Shown: positions 1-9,867 of the stretch, one piece after another
Layout: each line of letters opens with the position of its first letter
Numbering within the stretch: position 1 is the first letter of the stretch
Source of the DNA: Parvularculaceae bacterium
GTDB taxonomy: Bacteria; Pseudomonadota; Alphaproteobacteria; Caulobacterales; Parvularculaceae
Direction of reading: 5' to 3'
Length of the DNA: 64,000 nt
NCBI GenBank assembly: GCA_020446945.1
Contig: JAGRDS010000011.1
Span: 62,001 to 126,000, forward strand
Position numbers and translations under genes: made by a program
Notes under the pieces: model-generated
What the model was told of the DNA's origin: nothing
The model's database searches: none
What the model saw: the letters and a program-made list of their open reading frames with translations, nothing else

Positions 1-90
1 TAGCGGGCGCGAACTGCGTTAACGGCCAAGTCATCATTCGGTCGGATCGTCCGCTGAATTTCGCCCAATAGGCCGGCTAGACGCGCAATC
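1..90 (+). other. Left edge, probable 3' tail of an upstream gene
   Basis: The window opens inside or just after an upstream gene. Each forward frame closes early: stops fall at 20-22, 55-57 and 69-71. The longest open tail ends in TAG at 69-71 and gives about 22 residues that match no family I can name. In many alphaproteobacteria glnD lies before murJ, but nothing here is long enough to test that. No clear promoter or ribosome binding site is visible before the ATG at 91. Confidence 0.25.
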
Positions 91-1695
91 ATGAGCGGCA
101 ATCTGTTCAAATCCCTCGCAACCGTGAGCGGCATGACGATGTTGAGCCGCGTGATGGGGTTCGCGCGTCAGGTGCTGATCGCCGGCGTCATAGGCGCGGG
201 CGGCAATCCGGTCGCGGACGCTTTCTGGGCGGCATTCCGTCTGCCGAACATGTTCCGGCGCCTTTTCGCAGAGGGTGCGTTTCAGGCCGCTTTCGTTCCG
301 CTGTTTCAGGGGAAGCTCCTGAACGACGAGCAGGGGGCCGCCAAAAAATTCGCCGAAGAGGTTCTGGCGTTTCTGCTCTGTGTCCTGATCGGCCTGACTG
401 CGATCGTCGAAATTGCGGCGCCCTTGTTCGTTCATATGATCGCGTCCGGTTTTGCAGACGATCCGGAAAAATTCGATCTCACCGCGCTATATCTGCGCAT
501 CATGTTCCCCTATCTCGCCTGCATGTCGCTTGTCGGGTTGTTGTCCGGCATTCTCAATTCGCTCGACAGGTTTATGGCCTATGCGGGCGCGCCGCTCTTG
601 CTCAATGTCTGCCAGATCGCCGCGATCGTTCTTTATGCGACGGACGAAATACATGTAACGGGCGAAGCGCTCGCCTGGGCGACGGCGATAAGCGGGTTTT
701 TGCAACTCGCGCTGCTTGTCTGGGGCGCGAACCGGCAGGGATATCTGCTGAAGCTGCGCGCGCCGCGGATGACGCCCGGCGTCAAACGCCTTCTGGTTCT
801 CGGCGCGCCCGGATTTCTTTCCGCCGGCGCGACCCAGATCAACATAATTATCGGCACCAATATCGCCTCGCAGCAACCGGGCGCCGTTTCCTGGCTTCTC
901 AACGCCGACCAGCTTTATCAATTGCCGCTCGCCGTCGTCGGGACGGCGCTTGGCGTCGTATTGCTCCCGATGTTGTCGCGCAGGGTGAAAGAGGGCGATG
1001 AAAAAGGCGCCATGCACGCGATTAACAGATCGCTCGAATTGTCGGCCGTTCTGACATTGCCCGCCGCAGCGGCCTTCATCATCATGTCGGCGCCGATTTG
1101 CGAGGCGCTGTTCGTCGGCTTCGCCACCGATGCGCTGGCGCTGTTCGGCGGGCGCAGCTCCGCATTTACGGCTGAAGACGTGAAATGGACCGGATGGGCG
1201 CTCGCAATTTACGGATGGGGCCTGCCCGCGTTCGTCTGGCAACGAATATTCGCGCCCGCTTTTTTTGCGCGTGAAGACACGAAAGCGCCGATGAACTATG
1301 CGATCGTCGCGATCGTCGTGAACACCGTTCTCGCGCTCGTCCTGTTTCCGATATTCGGTTTCCTCGCCGTCGCATTCGCAACCGTTTTCGCCGCATGGCT
1401 GCAAGTCTTTCAGCTTTCCTTCAATTTGTGGCGGCGCGGCCAGTTTCGGCCGGATACGCGATTGTTGTCGCGCGGGCCGCGCATCGTCGCCGCCACGGCT
1501 TTCATGTCGGCCTGCGTGTGGGTTTCGCTCAATCAGTCCGATCGGCTCGCCGCGGCGCTATTCGACCGCTACTGGGCGGCGGTCATCGTGATCGCAATCG
1601 GGGGCGTGATCGCCTATGGCGCGACGCTGTTCGCCCTTGGCGGGGTCCGCCTTAGCGACTACAAGGCCTATTCCAGAAACCGCAACAGCTTCTAA
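91..1695 (+). CDS. murJ: Lipid II flippase MurJ (MviN)
   Basis: This is an inner-membrane MOP-superfamily flippase that moves lipid-linked peptidoglycan precursor (lipid II) to the periplasmic face. The 534-residue product has the usual family length and is hydrophobic almost throughout, as expected for about 14 membrane spans. The N-terminus carries the conserved MurJ segment around residues 13-30 ([15 protein letters not shown]), followed by the [23 protein letters not shown] region that is diagnostic of the family. trpS follows after 11 bases on the same strand, so the two are probably co-transcribed, as in many alphaproteobacteria. The ATG at 91 has only a weak ribosome binding site, but the protein begins where homologues do. 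Confidence 0.96.
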   Translation: MSGNLFKSLATVSGMTMLSRVMGFARQVLIAGVIGAGGNPVADAFWAAFRLPNMFRRLFAEGAFQAAFVPLFQGKLLNDEQGAAKKFAEEVLAFLLCVLIGLTAIVEIAAPLFVHMIASGFADDPEKFDLTALYLRIMFPYLACMSLVGLLSGILNSLDRFMAYAGAPLLLNVCQIAAIVLYATDEIHVTGEALAWATAISGFLQLALLVWGANRQGYLLKLRAPRMTPGVKRLLVLGAPGFLSAGATQINIIIGTNIASQQPGAVSWLLNADQLYQLPLAVVGTALGVVLLPMLSRRVKEGDEKGAMHAINRSLELSAVLTLPAAAAFIIMSAPICEALFVGFATDALALFGGRSSAFTAEDVKWTGWALAIYGWGLPAFVWQRIFAPAFFAREDTKAPMNYAIVAIVVNTVLALVLFPIFGFLAVAFATVFAAWLQVFQLSFNLWRRGQFRPDTRLLSRGPRIVAATAFMSACVWVSLNQSDRLAAALFDRYWAAVIVIAIGGVIAYGATLFALGGVRLSDYKAYSRNRNSF

Positions 1696-1706
1696 AGGCG
1701 AGCATC

Positions 1707-2723
1707 ATGACCGGCTACAAGGGTCCGGAGCGTGTGCTGTCCGGCATTCAACCGTCCGGCGGCATGCATCTCGGCAACTATCTCGGCGCCATCCGGAAAT
1801 TCGTCGATCTTCAGACGGAAATGGACTGTTTTTACTGTGTCGTCGATATGCATGCGATTACGGTGTGGCAGGATCCGGCGAAGCTCCGGGCGCAGACGTT
1901 TCATATCGCCGCCGCCTATCTCGCGGCCGGAATAGATCCGAAAGTCGCGACGATCTTTCATCAGTCGGCCGTCGCGGCCCATGCAGAACTCGCCTGGATC
2001 TTCAATTGCGTGGCGCGTCTTGGCTGGCTCGATCGCATGACCCAGTTCAAGGACAAGGCCGGCAAGGACAAGGAACGCGCGTCCGTCGGCCTCTACACCT
2101 ATCCAACGCTGATGGCGTCTGACATTCTTGTGTACAAGGCGACGCATGTTCCGGTCGGCGACGATCAAAAACAGCACCTTGAACTGGCGCGCGACGTTGC
2201 CGGCAAGTTCAATCGCGATTTCAGCGCGCCGGATTTTTTTCCGTTGCCTGAACCTTTGATCAAGGGCCCGGGCGCGCGCATCATGAGCTTGCGTGACGGA
2301 ACGGCGAAGATGTCTAAATCCGATCCGTCCGACCAGGCGACGATTTATCTGACTGACGATGCGGACGCGATTTTGAAAAAAATCAAGAAAGCGAAAACCG
2401 ATCCCGAACCGTTGCCGAGCGAAATCGCCGGCCTGTCCGGCCGGCCGGAAGCTGCGAACCTCGTCGGGATTTACGCCGCGCTTTCCGGAAAAAGCGATGA
2501 AGATGTTCTGCGCGAATTCGGCGGTTCCGGTTTTGGCCGGTTCAAGCCGGCGCTCGCCGATATCGTGGTCGAGAAAATCGCCCCTATCGGCGACCGGATG
2601 CGCCGCCTTGAGGAGGACCCCAGCTATTTGCGCGACGTCCTGATCTCGGGCGCTCAAAAAGCAGGCGCAACGGCTGAGGCGACGGTTCGCGATGTCAAGG
2701 AAATCGTCGGTTTCGTCGTTTGA
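1707..2723 (+). CDS. trpS: Tryptophanyl-tRNA synthetase
   Basis: This class I aminoacyl-tRNA synthetase charges tRNA-Trp in the cytoplasm. At 338 residues it is the normal bacterial size. Both ATP-binding signatures are present: the HIGH-type motif as HLGN at residues 21-24, directly after the IQPSGGM stretch, and the KMSKS loop at residues 201-205. The ATG at 1707 is preceded by an AAAGGCGAG ribosome binding site. It lies 11 bases behind murJ, which suggests one transcript. Nothing is odd about it. Confidence 0.97.
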   Translation: MTGYKGPERVLSGIQPSGGMHLGNYLGAIRKFVDLQTEMDCFYCVVDMHAITVWQDPAKLRAQTFHIAAAYLAAGIDPKVATIFHQSAVAAHAELAWIFNCVARLGWLDRMTQFKDKAGKDKERASVGLYTYPTLMASDILVYKATHVPVGDDQKQHLELARDVAGKFNRDFSAPDFFPLPEPLIKGPGARIMSLRDGTAKMSKSDPSDQATIYLTDDADAILKKIKKAKTDPEPLPSEIAGLSGRPEAANLVGIYAALSGKSDEDVLREFGGSGFGRFKPALADIVVEKIAPIGDRMRRLEEDPSYLRDVLISGAQKAGATAEATVRDVKEIVGFVV

Positions 2724-2805
2724 ACCCTTCGGCTCGTCGAAAGGCGTGTTTGGCGCGGATGGCTGTGTTTGGTAAGGTTTTCCGCGCTTTTTTGGAAAGA
2801 CCGGC

Positions 2806-4059
2806 ATGCGTAGCCATCTGACTGCATTCGGCGTCGGCGCCGGATTTTCACTGTTTGTCGCTGCAATCGTCGCCATCGCTGCGCCGAAAGTGTCGGACGC
2901 GGTATCGGAAAAGGGCGGCGTGCATATCGTCAATATCGGTCGCGGCGGCAGCGGTTCTTTCCATTTAAAGGAAGACGGACTGAACGTTTCCGCGGACTGG
3001 AAAGGTAAGTTCGCCTTTGCGGCCGACGGCAGGACGCTTTCCTCGCTCAAGGGCGAAGTTGAAGTCGTCTCGGTCGAGAAGGACGCAAAGCGCAAGGCCG
3101 TGTTCGAAGGCGGGGGCGGCGATATTCAAATCAGCGCCTATGCGGGCGGTGAGAAAATCGACGCTGAAGACGAGGCGGCGGAATTGGCGGGCGACCTTCT
3201 TCAATTGTTCGCCCGATCGTCGGGCGTAAATGCGGACCAGCGCGTAAGCGCCATCATGGCCGAAAGCGGCAAGGCGGGCGTTATCGCCGAGATCGGCGAC
3301 TTGCGCAGCGCACACGCCGTCGGCGCCTATATAGAAGCGTTCGCGCAATCCGCGAAGCTGGACGCCGGAGAAATCAGTGCGCTTATCGACCGTATTGCGA
3401 TGCTGGAAGGCGACTATTCAAAGCGAACCGCGATCAGTGCGATCCTTAAAACGCAAACACTCGGTGAAGAAAACGAAGTCAGGATTATTCAGGCTGCGAA
3501 AACGATTGAAGGCGATCATGAATTGCGGCTGATGATAGAAGACCTCGCTGAACATGGCGTAAATGCGCGATCCCTTTCAATTGCGTCCAACCTGGTCGAG
3601 GGCATTGAAGGTGATCATGAAATTCGCCTCGCGCTTTCCGCCTTTCTGGAAAATGATGCGATCGACGATGTTGACGCCGCGAGCCTTCTCGATCTGGCGG
3701 CGACCTCGATCGACGGCGATTATGAATTGCGGCTGGCGGTCGAGGCGGCGGGCGACCGGGTGGGCGGCGAAACGGTCGGCGCTGCGGCGATCCGCGCTAT
3801 CGGATCAATCGAAGGCGCGCATGATCGCCGCATCGCAATAGACGATATGGCCGACCGTCTCAGCGCCGATTCGTCGAACTGGACCGCGCTGATCGAATTG
3901 GCAGCGGCGATAGACGGCGATTATGAGCGCCGTCTCGCCATAGAGGCTCTTTCGTCAAAGGCGCCGGACAGGCCGGCTTACCGCGCCGCGTTGAAACAGG
4001 CGGCGGCGTCGATCTCATCGGAACACGAACGTCGCCTCGCTCTTGAATCGCTCGACTGA
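2806..4059 (+). CDS. Anchored protein with seven HEAT-like I-E/D-G-D-H/Y-E-x-R repeats
   Basis: I do not know the function. The 417-residue product has an N-terminal hydrophobic segment (about residues 5-27) with little charge before it, so it is either a membrane anchor or an uncleaved signal. A beta-rich middle part follows (about 35-110; GGVHIVNIGRGGSG, then alternating hydrophobics). From residue 200 to the end the sequence is repetitive: units start at about 200, 234, 267, 302, 335, 369 and 403, a period of 33-35 residues, each opening with a variant of IEGDHERRLAIE. Such units should form paired helices. Similar SDYEK-type repeats occur in proteins near BlaR/M56 peptidases, so a sensory or scaffolding role is possible. 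It stands alone between trpS and a convergent operon, with its stop 13 bases from the opposing stop. Confidence 0.8.
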   Translation: MRSHLTAFGVGAGFSLFVAAIVAIAAPKVSDAVSEKGGVHIVNIGRGGSGSFHLKEDGLNVSADWKGKFAFAADGRTLSSLKGEVEVVSVEKDAKRKAVFEGGGGDIQISAYAGGEKIDAEDEAAELAGDLLQLFARSSGVNADQRVSAIMAESGKAGVIAEIGDLRSAHAVGAYIEAFAQSAKLDAGEISALIDRIAMLEGDYSKRTAISAILKTQTLGEENEVRIIQAAKTIEGDHELRLMIEDLAEHGVNARSLSIASNLVEGIEGDHEIRLALSAFLENDAIDDVDAASLLDLAATSIDGDYELRLAVEAAGDRVGGETVGAAAIRAIGSIEGAHDRRIAIDDMADRLSADSSNWTALIELAAAIDGDYERRLAIEALSSKAPDRPAYRAALKQAAASISSEHERRLALESLD

Positions 4060-4071
4060 AATTTTTCGCGT

Positions 4072-5358
4072 CTAGATGTCGATCGCATCGCGCATTCGGA
4101 ACCATGTCATGCCGAGCGCCAGCATCGGATTTCCGATTGCGGAGGCGGCGGGAATTCGCAAATGCCGTATCGTCTCAAACAGATTGATGTCATCAAGGCG
4201 GGCCTGCGCGGCGTCCGCGAAAATTTCACCCGCGATATGGCTGCAATTAACGCCGTGGCCGGAATATCCCTGCGCGTAAAAGACATTATCCGCAATCCGT
4301 CCGATCAGCGGCGCCCGATTGAGAACGATGCCGATTGCGCCGCCCCACGCGAATTCCGTTTTTACGTCGCCAAGCTGCGGAAAAATCCTTAAAAGTCGCG
4401 GCGTCAATTCATTTTCGATATTTGCGACCGTACGGTTGGAGTAGGTGCAAAGCCCGCCGAACAGGATTCGATGATCCGCCGAGCGCCGGAAGTAATCGAG
4501 CGCCCAGTTGGCGTCGCAAACAGCGAGATTGTCAGGAAGGATCGCGCGCGCGCGGTTTTCGCCGATGACTTCGGTTGCAATCTGGAAGGTCTGGGCGGGA
4601 AGCATGTATCCGCCGAGTTTTCCCTGTTCGAGCTTGTGATAGGCGTTCCCGGCCAGGATCGCGATCCGGCAGTTGACGCGGCCGTCTTTCGTTATGACGC
4701 CCGGCCTGTCGCTATGGGCGATATCGACCGCGAGCGATTCTTCGAAAATGCGAACGCCGAGAGATTCAGCCGCGCGCGCCTCGCCGAGACAGAGGTTCAA
4801 TGGGTGGCAGTGCGCGCCGCGTCGGTCGATGAGGCCGCCGCAATAAATTTCCGACGCGACATGGTTCGAAATTGTCGCCCGGTCGACGAGATCGAAGTGA
4901 AAATCCGCGCCCGTCTTTGCATGCGAGGCGTACTCCGCTTCCAGCGCCGCCATTTGCTTTTCGTTGAGCGCCAGCGTCGCCGCGCCGCGTTCATAGTCGC
5001 AGTCGATCGCATATTTCTTTATGCGCGTTTCGATAATCTCATTGCCGAAATAGCGCGTGCGTTCGAGAAACGCACTTGCGCGCTCTCCAAGCTGGTTCCT
5101 GATTGCGCTCTCGCCCGACCAGCCGGGCAGGATCTGTCCGCCGCTTCGCCCGGATGCGCCCCAGCCGATGCGCCGGCCTTCAAGCAGGACGACGTCAAAT
5201 CCGCGTTCCGCGAGGGACAAAGCGCTCGCCACGCCGGAAAAACCGCCGCCGATAATGCACACATCCGTTTCGATATCGCCGTGCAAGGCCGGACGCCGAG
5301 GCGAAGCGGCGGCCGTCGCAGCAAAATAATTATCGATCTTATCGGGCGCCGGCTGCAT
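4072..5358 (-). CDS. FAD-dependent oxidoreductase, gamma-glutamylputrescine oxidase-like (PuuB)
   Basis: The protein is a DAO-fold flavoenzyme of 428 residues with the dinucleotide-binding GGGFSG at residues 37-42 and the flavin-contacting WGASGRSGG segment soon after. The C-terminal AWGGAIGIVLNRAPLIGR region and GYSGHGVN motif match PuuB-type gamma-glutamylpolyamine oxidases. In that pathway it oxidises the free amine of gamma-glutamylputrescine to an aldehyde, releasing ammonia and hydrogen peroxide. It is last in a minus-strand run with two glutamine synthetase paralogues and a class III transaminase, starting 5 bases after the preceding stop. The exact amine cannot be read from sequence. 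Confidence 0.85.
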   Translation of the reverse strand: MQPAPDKIDNYFAATAAASPRRPALHGDIETDVCIIGGGFSGVASALSLAERGFDVVLLEGRRIGWGASGRSGGQILPGWSGESAIRNQLGERASAFLERTRYFGNEIIETRIKKYAIDCDYERGAATLALNEKQMAALEAEYASHAKTGADFHFDLVDRATISNHVASEIYCGGLIDRRGAHCHPLNLCLGEARAAESLGVRIFEESLAVDIAHSDRPGVITKDGRVNCRIAILAGNAYHKLEQGKLGGYMLPAQTFQIATEVIGENRARAILPDNLAVCDANWALDYFRRSADHRILFGGLCTYSNRTVANIENELTPRLLRIFPQLGDVKTEFAWGGAIGIVLNRAPLIGRIADNVFYAQGYSGHGVNCSHIAGEIFADAAQARLDDINLFETIRHLRIPAASAIGNPMLALGMTWFRMRDAIDI

Positions 5359-5363
5359 CGTTT

Positions 5364-6740
5364 TCAGAAAACGTCGAGATAAGTGTCATACTCGAAGTTG
5401 GAAACGTGCTTTTCAGATACGCCGATTTCCTGTCTTTTCAGGGCGGTGAAAACGCGGCTCGCCAACTCGCCGAACGCGGGCGCGACGATAGAGCCATCTG
5501 CGAATCTTTCGGCCGCCGCGGCCCAGCCCAACGACAATTTCGGCGCATCGGTTTTATAGGCGTTGCCTTCCAGCGGCGCGGGCGCGGCAAGGCTGCGCTC
5601 AATCCCGTGCAGCGCGCCGGCGGCGATTGCAGCGAGCGCCAGATAGGGGTTTGCATCGGCGCCGGCGATCCTGTGTTCGAAACGGCGGTTTGCGCCCGTA
5701 TCCGTTGGAACGCGGATGGCGGCCGTGCGGTTTTCATAGCCCCAGCTCGCGCGCGTCGGCGCGTGCGAGGATTCCTGGAACCGGCGCCAGGAATTAAGAT
5801 GCGGGGCGAAGAGGACCATCGATTCCGGCGCCGCTTCGATCAGGCCGGCGATAACGCTTTTGAATAGAGCGTTGCCGTTGTCTCCGTCGCCGTCGAACGC
5901 ATTTGCACCCTCACCGTTTAGCATGCTCATGTGAATATGCATGCCGTTGCCGGGAAGGTCGCCAAACGGCTTCGCCATGAACGAAGCGAGAAGGCCGTGC
6001 TGCGCGGCGACCCCCTTGATGGCGCGTTTTAACTGCATCGCCTGATCCGCCGCGCGTAAAATGTCGGGCTGGTGTTTCAGATTGACTTCGAACTGGCTTG
6101 GTCCCGCTTCGATCACCGCCGTGTCGAGCGGCAGGCCCTGCATCTCGCACGCCGCGTAAAGCGCGGTGAAAAATTCCGAATAGGCGTCGATCTCGCCCAT
6201 CGAATAGACGCGGCCGTCGACGACGCGCCGGCCGCTGAATTTCGAGCGCGGGGTCAAGGGGCGCCCGCAATCGTCCGATTCGCCGGACAGGAGATAAAAC
6301 TCGACCTCAATAGCGGTGACAGGATGGAGGTCGCGCGCTGCAAGACGGCGCGTCAATTCGGCGAGCAGCTGGCGCGGATCGGCGAGGAAAGGCGAGCCGT
6401 CGGCTTCGCACATCATCAATTGGGTCTGCGCCGTCGGTTGTTCATGCCAGGGCGCGCGTACAAGGCCGGGTTCGAGCGCCACGCAAACGCCGTCGCTATC
6501 GCCGGTGTCGACGACGAGGCCGTTGTTCAGGACATCCGTTCCCCAGATATCGACGCCGACCAGCGAGCGCGGCAGGCGCAATCCCGATTCAAAGATCTTC
6601 ATCGCGGCCTTCGCCGGAAGCCGTTTGCCGCGCAAAACGCCGTTGAGGTCGGCCACGAATGCATCGACGAATTTCAGCTCCGGCGTCGCGCTCAAAAAGT
6701 CGCGCGCCTGTTGCGCAAGCTTTGCGGCGTTGTCAGCCAT
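5364..6740 (-). CDS. Glutamine synthetase family protein, gamma-glutamylpolyamine synthetase-like (PuuA/SpuI)
   Basis: This 458-residue protein has the glutamine synthetase catalytic fold: the glutamate-binding and metal residues lie in AIEVEFYLL, EAGPSQFEVN and the GNGMHIHMS loop, and the arginine-rich ATP site in RFEHRIAGADANPYLA. It lacks the adenylylation-loop region expected of GlnA and resembles the PuuA/SpuI/SpuB subgroup, which ligates glutamate to polyamines or other amines. The gene sits between the transaminase and the PuuB-like oxidase, which supports a glutamylated-amine pathway. The ATG at 6740 has an AGGA ribosome binding site about 10 bases upstream. It is one of two paralogues in the operon. 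Confidence 0.87.
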   Translation of the reverse strand: MADNAAKLAQQARDFLSATPELKFVDAFVADLNGVLRGKRLPAKAAMKIFESGLRLPRSLVGVDIWGTDVLNNGLVVDTGDSDGVCVALEPGLVRAPWHEQPTAQTQLMMCEADGSPFLADPRQLLAELTRRLAARDLHPVTAIEVEFYLLSGESDDCGRPLTPRSKFSGRRVVDGRVYSMGEIDAYSEFFTALYAACEMQGLPLDTAVIEAGPSQFEVNLKHQPDILRAADQAMQLKRAIKGVAAQHGLLASFMAKPFGDLPGNGMHIHMSMLNGEGANAFDGDGDNGNALFKSVIAGLIEAAPESMVLFAPHLNSWRRFQESSHAPTRASWGYENRTAAIRVPTDTGANRRFEHRIAGADANPYLALAAIAAGALHGIERSLAAPAPLEGNAYKTDAPKLSLGWAAAAERFADGSIVAPAFGELASRVFTALKRQEIGVSEKHVSNFEYDTYLDVF

Positions 6741-6765
6741 ATGACGAATCCTGTTGAGACCGTGA

Positions 6766-8178
6766 TCAGCCTTGTCGCACGTCTTGATAAGTTAGGTCGA
6801 GCGCGCGGCGTACGAGCCGGAACATCTCGTCGATTTCGTCATCGCTGATAACGAGCGGTGGGCACAGGAACATGGTGTCGCCGACCGCGCGCATGATGAC
6901 GCCGGTGTCAAAGCAATGACCGCGGCAGATCACGCCGGCCGCGCCTGTGTCGCCATAACGTTCCCGCGTTTCCTTGTTCTTGACCAGTTCGATCGCACCG
7001 AGAAGTCCGACGCCCCTTGTCTCGCCGACGAGCGGATGATCCTGAAGCGCGCCCAGATGCGACAGGAATCGCTCCGACGCCGCTTCGCCGCGCGGCCCGA
7101 CGAGGCCCATTTCGTCGATCAGTTCGATATTCCTCGACGAAACCGCGCAGGCGACCGGATGGCCGGAATAGGTGTAACCGTGCGCCATTTCGGAGTTCGC
7201 ATCGATTATCGGTTTGCTGACGCGCGCGTTCAGCGCAAGCGCCGAAACCGGCTGGTACCCGCTCGAAAGACCCTTCGCCATCGTCATGATATCCGGCGTA
7301 AAGCCGTAGGTCTGGCAACCGAACCACGAGCCGGTTCGCCCGAACCCGCAAATAACTTCGTCAGCCCAAAGAAGAATGTCATATTTGCGGCAGATGCGTT
7401 CGATCTCCGGCCAATAGCCTTCCGGCGGCGTCATCAAGCCGCCGGCGCCCATCACAGGCTCGCCGACAAAGGCGCCGACATTTTCCGGACCGAGTTCGAG
7501 TATTTTGTCTTCGAGCGCCTTTGCGCAGCGCATTGCGAAGTCGCGTTCGCTCTCGCCCGGCTCGCCATACTGGTAGTAGCACGGCGTCGGCCCGATATGA
7601 TGAAAACGGGGCAGGGGCAGATCGAATATGCCCTGCATGAAAGGCAGACCGCTGAGGCTAGCGCCGGCGACCGTCGATCCGTGATAGGCGCGCTCGCGGC
7701 TGATGATCGCCTTCTTTTCCGGTTTGCCCATCAAATTCCAGTAATACCAGATCATCTTGAGCGCGCTGTCGTTCGCCTCGGAGCCGGAGGAAGAGAGAAG
7801 AATCTGATCGAGCCCCGCCGGCGTTTTCGACGCGATCAAAGCCGCAAGTTCGGCCGCGTAGGGCGTCGTCGTCTGGAAGAACAGGTTGTAATAGGAAAGC
7901 TTCTTCAGCGTATCGTACGCCGTCTGCGCAAGCTCCTCGACGCCGTATCCAAGCTGCACGCACCAAAGGCCCGCCATCCCGTCCAGGATTTTGTTGCCCT
8001 CGGAATCGTAAACATAGACGCCCTGCGCATGCGTGATGACGCGCGGCCCGTTTTTGCGCAAATCGTGATGCGTGGTGAACGGGTGCAGGTGGTTGGCGTT
8101 ATCAACCTCGCGAATATGGCGCGTATAGTTGGAAGTCGTCATTGCGGCGCTTTCAATGGGGGAGTTTGCAACTGTCAT
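6766..8178 (-). CDS. Class III aminotransferase, putrescine/polyamine:pyruvate type (SpuC-like)
   Basis: This is a PLP-dependent fold-type I transaminase of 470 residues. The N-terminal HLHPFTTH segment, the SSSGSEANDSALK phosphate-binding region, the ADEVICGFGRTG stretch with the ring-stacking aspartate, and the PLP lysine in MAKGLSSGYQP all match the SpuC/omega-amine:pyruvate subgroup. In the expected role it moves an amino group from putrescine or a related amine to pyruvate. It lies between the two glutamine synthetase paralogues; its start at 8178 is only 3 bases from the preceding stop. An alternative ATG at 8142 (MTTSNYTRH) removes 12 weakly conserved residues and may be the true start. 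Confidence 0.88.
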   Translation of the reverse strand: MTVANSPIESAAMTTSNYTRHIREVDNANHLHPFTTHHDLRKNGPRVITHAQGVYVYDSEGNKILDGMAGLWCVQLGYGVEELAQTAYDTLKKLSYYNLFFQTTTPYAAELAALIASKTPAGLDQILLSSSGSEANDSALKMIWYYWNLMGKPEKKAIISRERAYHGSTVAGASLSGLPFMQGIFDLPLPRFHHIGPTPCYYQYGEPGESERDFAMRCAKALEDKILELGPENVGAFVGEPVMGAGGLMTPPEGYWPEIERICRKYDILLWADEVICGFGRTGSWFGCQTYGFTPDIMTMAKGLSSGYQPVSALALNARVSKPIIDANSEMAHGYTYSGHPVACAVSSRNIELIDEMGLVGPRGEAASERFLSHLGALQDHPLVGETRGVGLLGAIELVKNKETRERYGDTGAAGVICRGHCFDTGVIMRAVGDTMFLCPPLVISDDEIDEMFRLVRRALDLTYQDVRQG

Positions 8179-8181
8179 GTC

Positions 8182-9531
8182 TTACACGTTGGTCATAAGG
8201 AAACGGACGTCCCAGGGACTGAGAACGCTCGATCTGTGTTCGTATTCGGAACGTTTGATCGAGCAATATGTATCTACGAAGCCGGGACCGAGCGCCTCGC
8301 GCAGCGGCTTCGACGCGGCGAATGTCTCGACGGAATCGATCAATGATTTCGGCAACGGACGTTCGCTGTCCTGGTATCCCTCGCCGAGATATTCCGCGCG
8401 CGGTTCTATCTTCTCCATCATCCCGATAAATCCGCATACGAGGGACGCCGCGACGCCCAGATAGGGATTGATGTCGGCGCCCGCAATTCGATTTTCGACG
8501 CGGCGCGCGTCTGCGCTCGATTCCGGAACGCGCAGGCCGACCGTCCTGTTTTCGCGGCTCCAGTGCGTATTCGTCGGCGCGCTCATAAACGCTTCAAAGC
8601 GATTGAACGAATTCGTATAGGGCGCAAGCAGCGGCATCGCCGCCGGCAGCAATGCCTGTAACCCCCCGATATAATAACGGAACAGATCGCTGTCGGAACC
8701 GTCTTCATTTGAGAATATGTTTTGCTTCGACTTTGAATCGATAATGCTTTGGTGCATGTGGATCGAACTGCCGGCGCAGTCCGAATACGGTTTCGCCATA
8801 AACGTCACAAACAGGTTATGGCGCAGCGCGACGTTTCGCGTTAGCCGCTTGAACAGGAACATCTGGTCGGCGACATTGATCGCTTCGTTGTGGCGAATGT
8901 TCACTTCAAACTGGCACGGACCGTCCTCGTGAATCAGCGTGTCGAGATCGACGCGCTGGATTTCGCAGAACTGGTACAGCTCTTCCCAGAGTTGATCGAA
9001 TTCGTCGATCGCATCGAGGCTGTAGACATACTGACCGAATTCGGGCCGGCCGGATTTTCCTTCCGGCGCGCGCGGCTCAAGGATTACGTCCTTGAATTTT
9101 TCAATCAGGTAAAACTCAATTTCCGGGCCAACGATCGGCGTCCAGCCCTGTTCGGCGTATAAATTGACGACGCGCCTTAAAACTTCGCGCGGCGCGAAAG
9201 AAGTCGGCGCGCCGAGATCCGTCGTGCTGTCGCAGATCAGGCAAGCGGTCGGATCGCTGCTCCACGGCGCCAGATGCAACGTGTCGAGATCAGGCGCCAG
9301 CACGAGATCGCGCTCGGTCGTGACGACATGATTGGAAAATTCGATATCGCCATGGACGCCGATCGCGTAAACCGTTTCAGGAATGCGCAGGCTCTTGTTT
9401 TTCATGCCGTTCAAAAAAAGCGCCGGCGTCATCATCTTGCCGCGCGCCGAGCCCGTCATGTCCGGGATGAGGCAGGCGACGTCTGTTACGCGATTGCGCC
9501 GAAGCCAATCTTCAAGTTCTTTCAAATCCAT
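8182..9531 (-). CDS. Glutamine synthetase family protein, first gene of polyamine-type operon
   Basis: A second PuuA/SpuB-type ligase, 449 residues from the ATG at 9531. The start is supported by an AAGGCGG ribosome binding site and by the family-typical MDLKELEDWL beginning; the longer open frame to 9732 adds a low-complexity, non-conserved 67 residues. Core motifs are intact: GPEIEFYLIE, HEDGPCQFEVN, GSSIHMHQSI and RVENRIAGADINPYLG. It probably forms a gamma-glutamyl amide of a polyamine, differing from the downstream paralogue in the amine accepted. The divergent GntR gene at 9868 is the likely regulator. Confidence 0.87.
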   Translation of the reverse strand: MDLKELEDWLRRNRVTDVACLIPDMTGSARGKMMTPALFLNGMKNKSLRIPETVYAIGVHGDIEFSNHVVTTERDLVLAPDLDTLHLAPWSSDPTACLICDSTTDLGAPTSFAPREVLRRVVNLYAEQGWTPIVGPEIEFYLIEKFKDVILEPRAPEGKSGRPEFGQYVYSLDAIDEFDQLWEELYQFCEIQRVDLDTLIHEDGPCQFEVNIRHNEAINVADQMFLFKRLTRNVALRHNLFVTFMAKPYSDCAGSSIHMHQSIIDSKSKQNIFSNEDGSDSDLFRYYIGGLQALLPAAMPLLAPYTNSFNRFEAFMSAPTNTHWSRENRTVGLRVPESSADARRVENRIAGADINPYLGVAASLVCGFIGMMEKIEPRAEYLGEGYQDSERPLPKSLIDSVETFAASKPLREALGPGFVDTYCSIKRSEYEHRSSVLSPWDVRFLMTNV

Positions 9532-9867
9532 TGTTTCCGCCTTGAGGGCGACATTGCGCCGCCGCTCGTGACTTTTTCTCCCGCCCAACCGGCCCGCGCG
9601 CTCCCCATAGGGGTTATGTCCAAAATGGGTTAAGCGCTGTAGCGCCGACCGGGAATTCGCCGGCGCCGGAAGAATGTGATCACAAATACCCGGCCCGGAG
9701 ACGCTTGGCAAGCTGTCGGGAAACACCAGCAAGATCAGCGGGCTAGTTTATGTTCGGGATGAAAATCTGAAAGATTGGTTTAAAAGCGAACGCGATTCGT
9801 CGACGCATGTCGGTGTTGTCGGCGCCAAAACGATAAAGGTCGGTCATAAAGAGGGACGAAAATCGAC
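9532..9867. promoter_or_regulatory. Divergent intergenic region between glutamine synthetase operon and gntR
   Basis: These 336 bases hold no credible gene. They must contain both outward promoters. A perfect 10-base palindrome, TGTGATCACA, lies at 9675-9684 and could be an operator for the FCD-type GntR protein or a Crp-like half-site pair without spacer. I see no convincing -35/-10 pair. Without a second copy the operator call is only a suggestion. Confidence 0.35.

Noticed and set aside
6916..8346. Long 476-residue plus-strand open frame opposite the transaminase gene
   Set aside because: It is antisense to a strongly conserved gene, its product is arginine-rich and matches no family, and such shadows are common in GC-rich DNA. 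The same holds for the long antisense frames at 1692-3095, 23592-24743, 24409-25584, 29247-30392 and 52978-54090.
9675..9684. TGTGATCACA as a firm Crp/Fnr or GntR operator
   Set aside because: The palindrome lacks the usual N6 spacer of Crp sites and occurs only once, so it is described in the intergenic entry but not called as a site.
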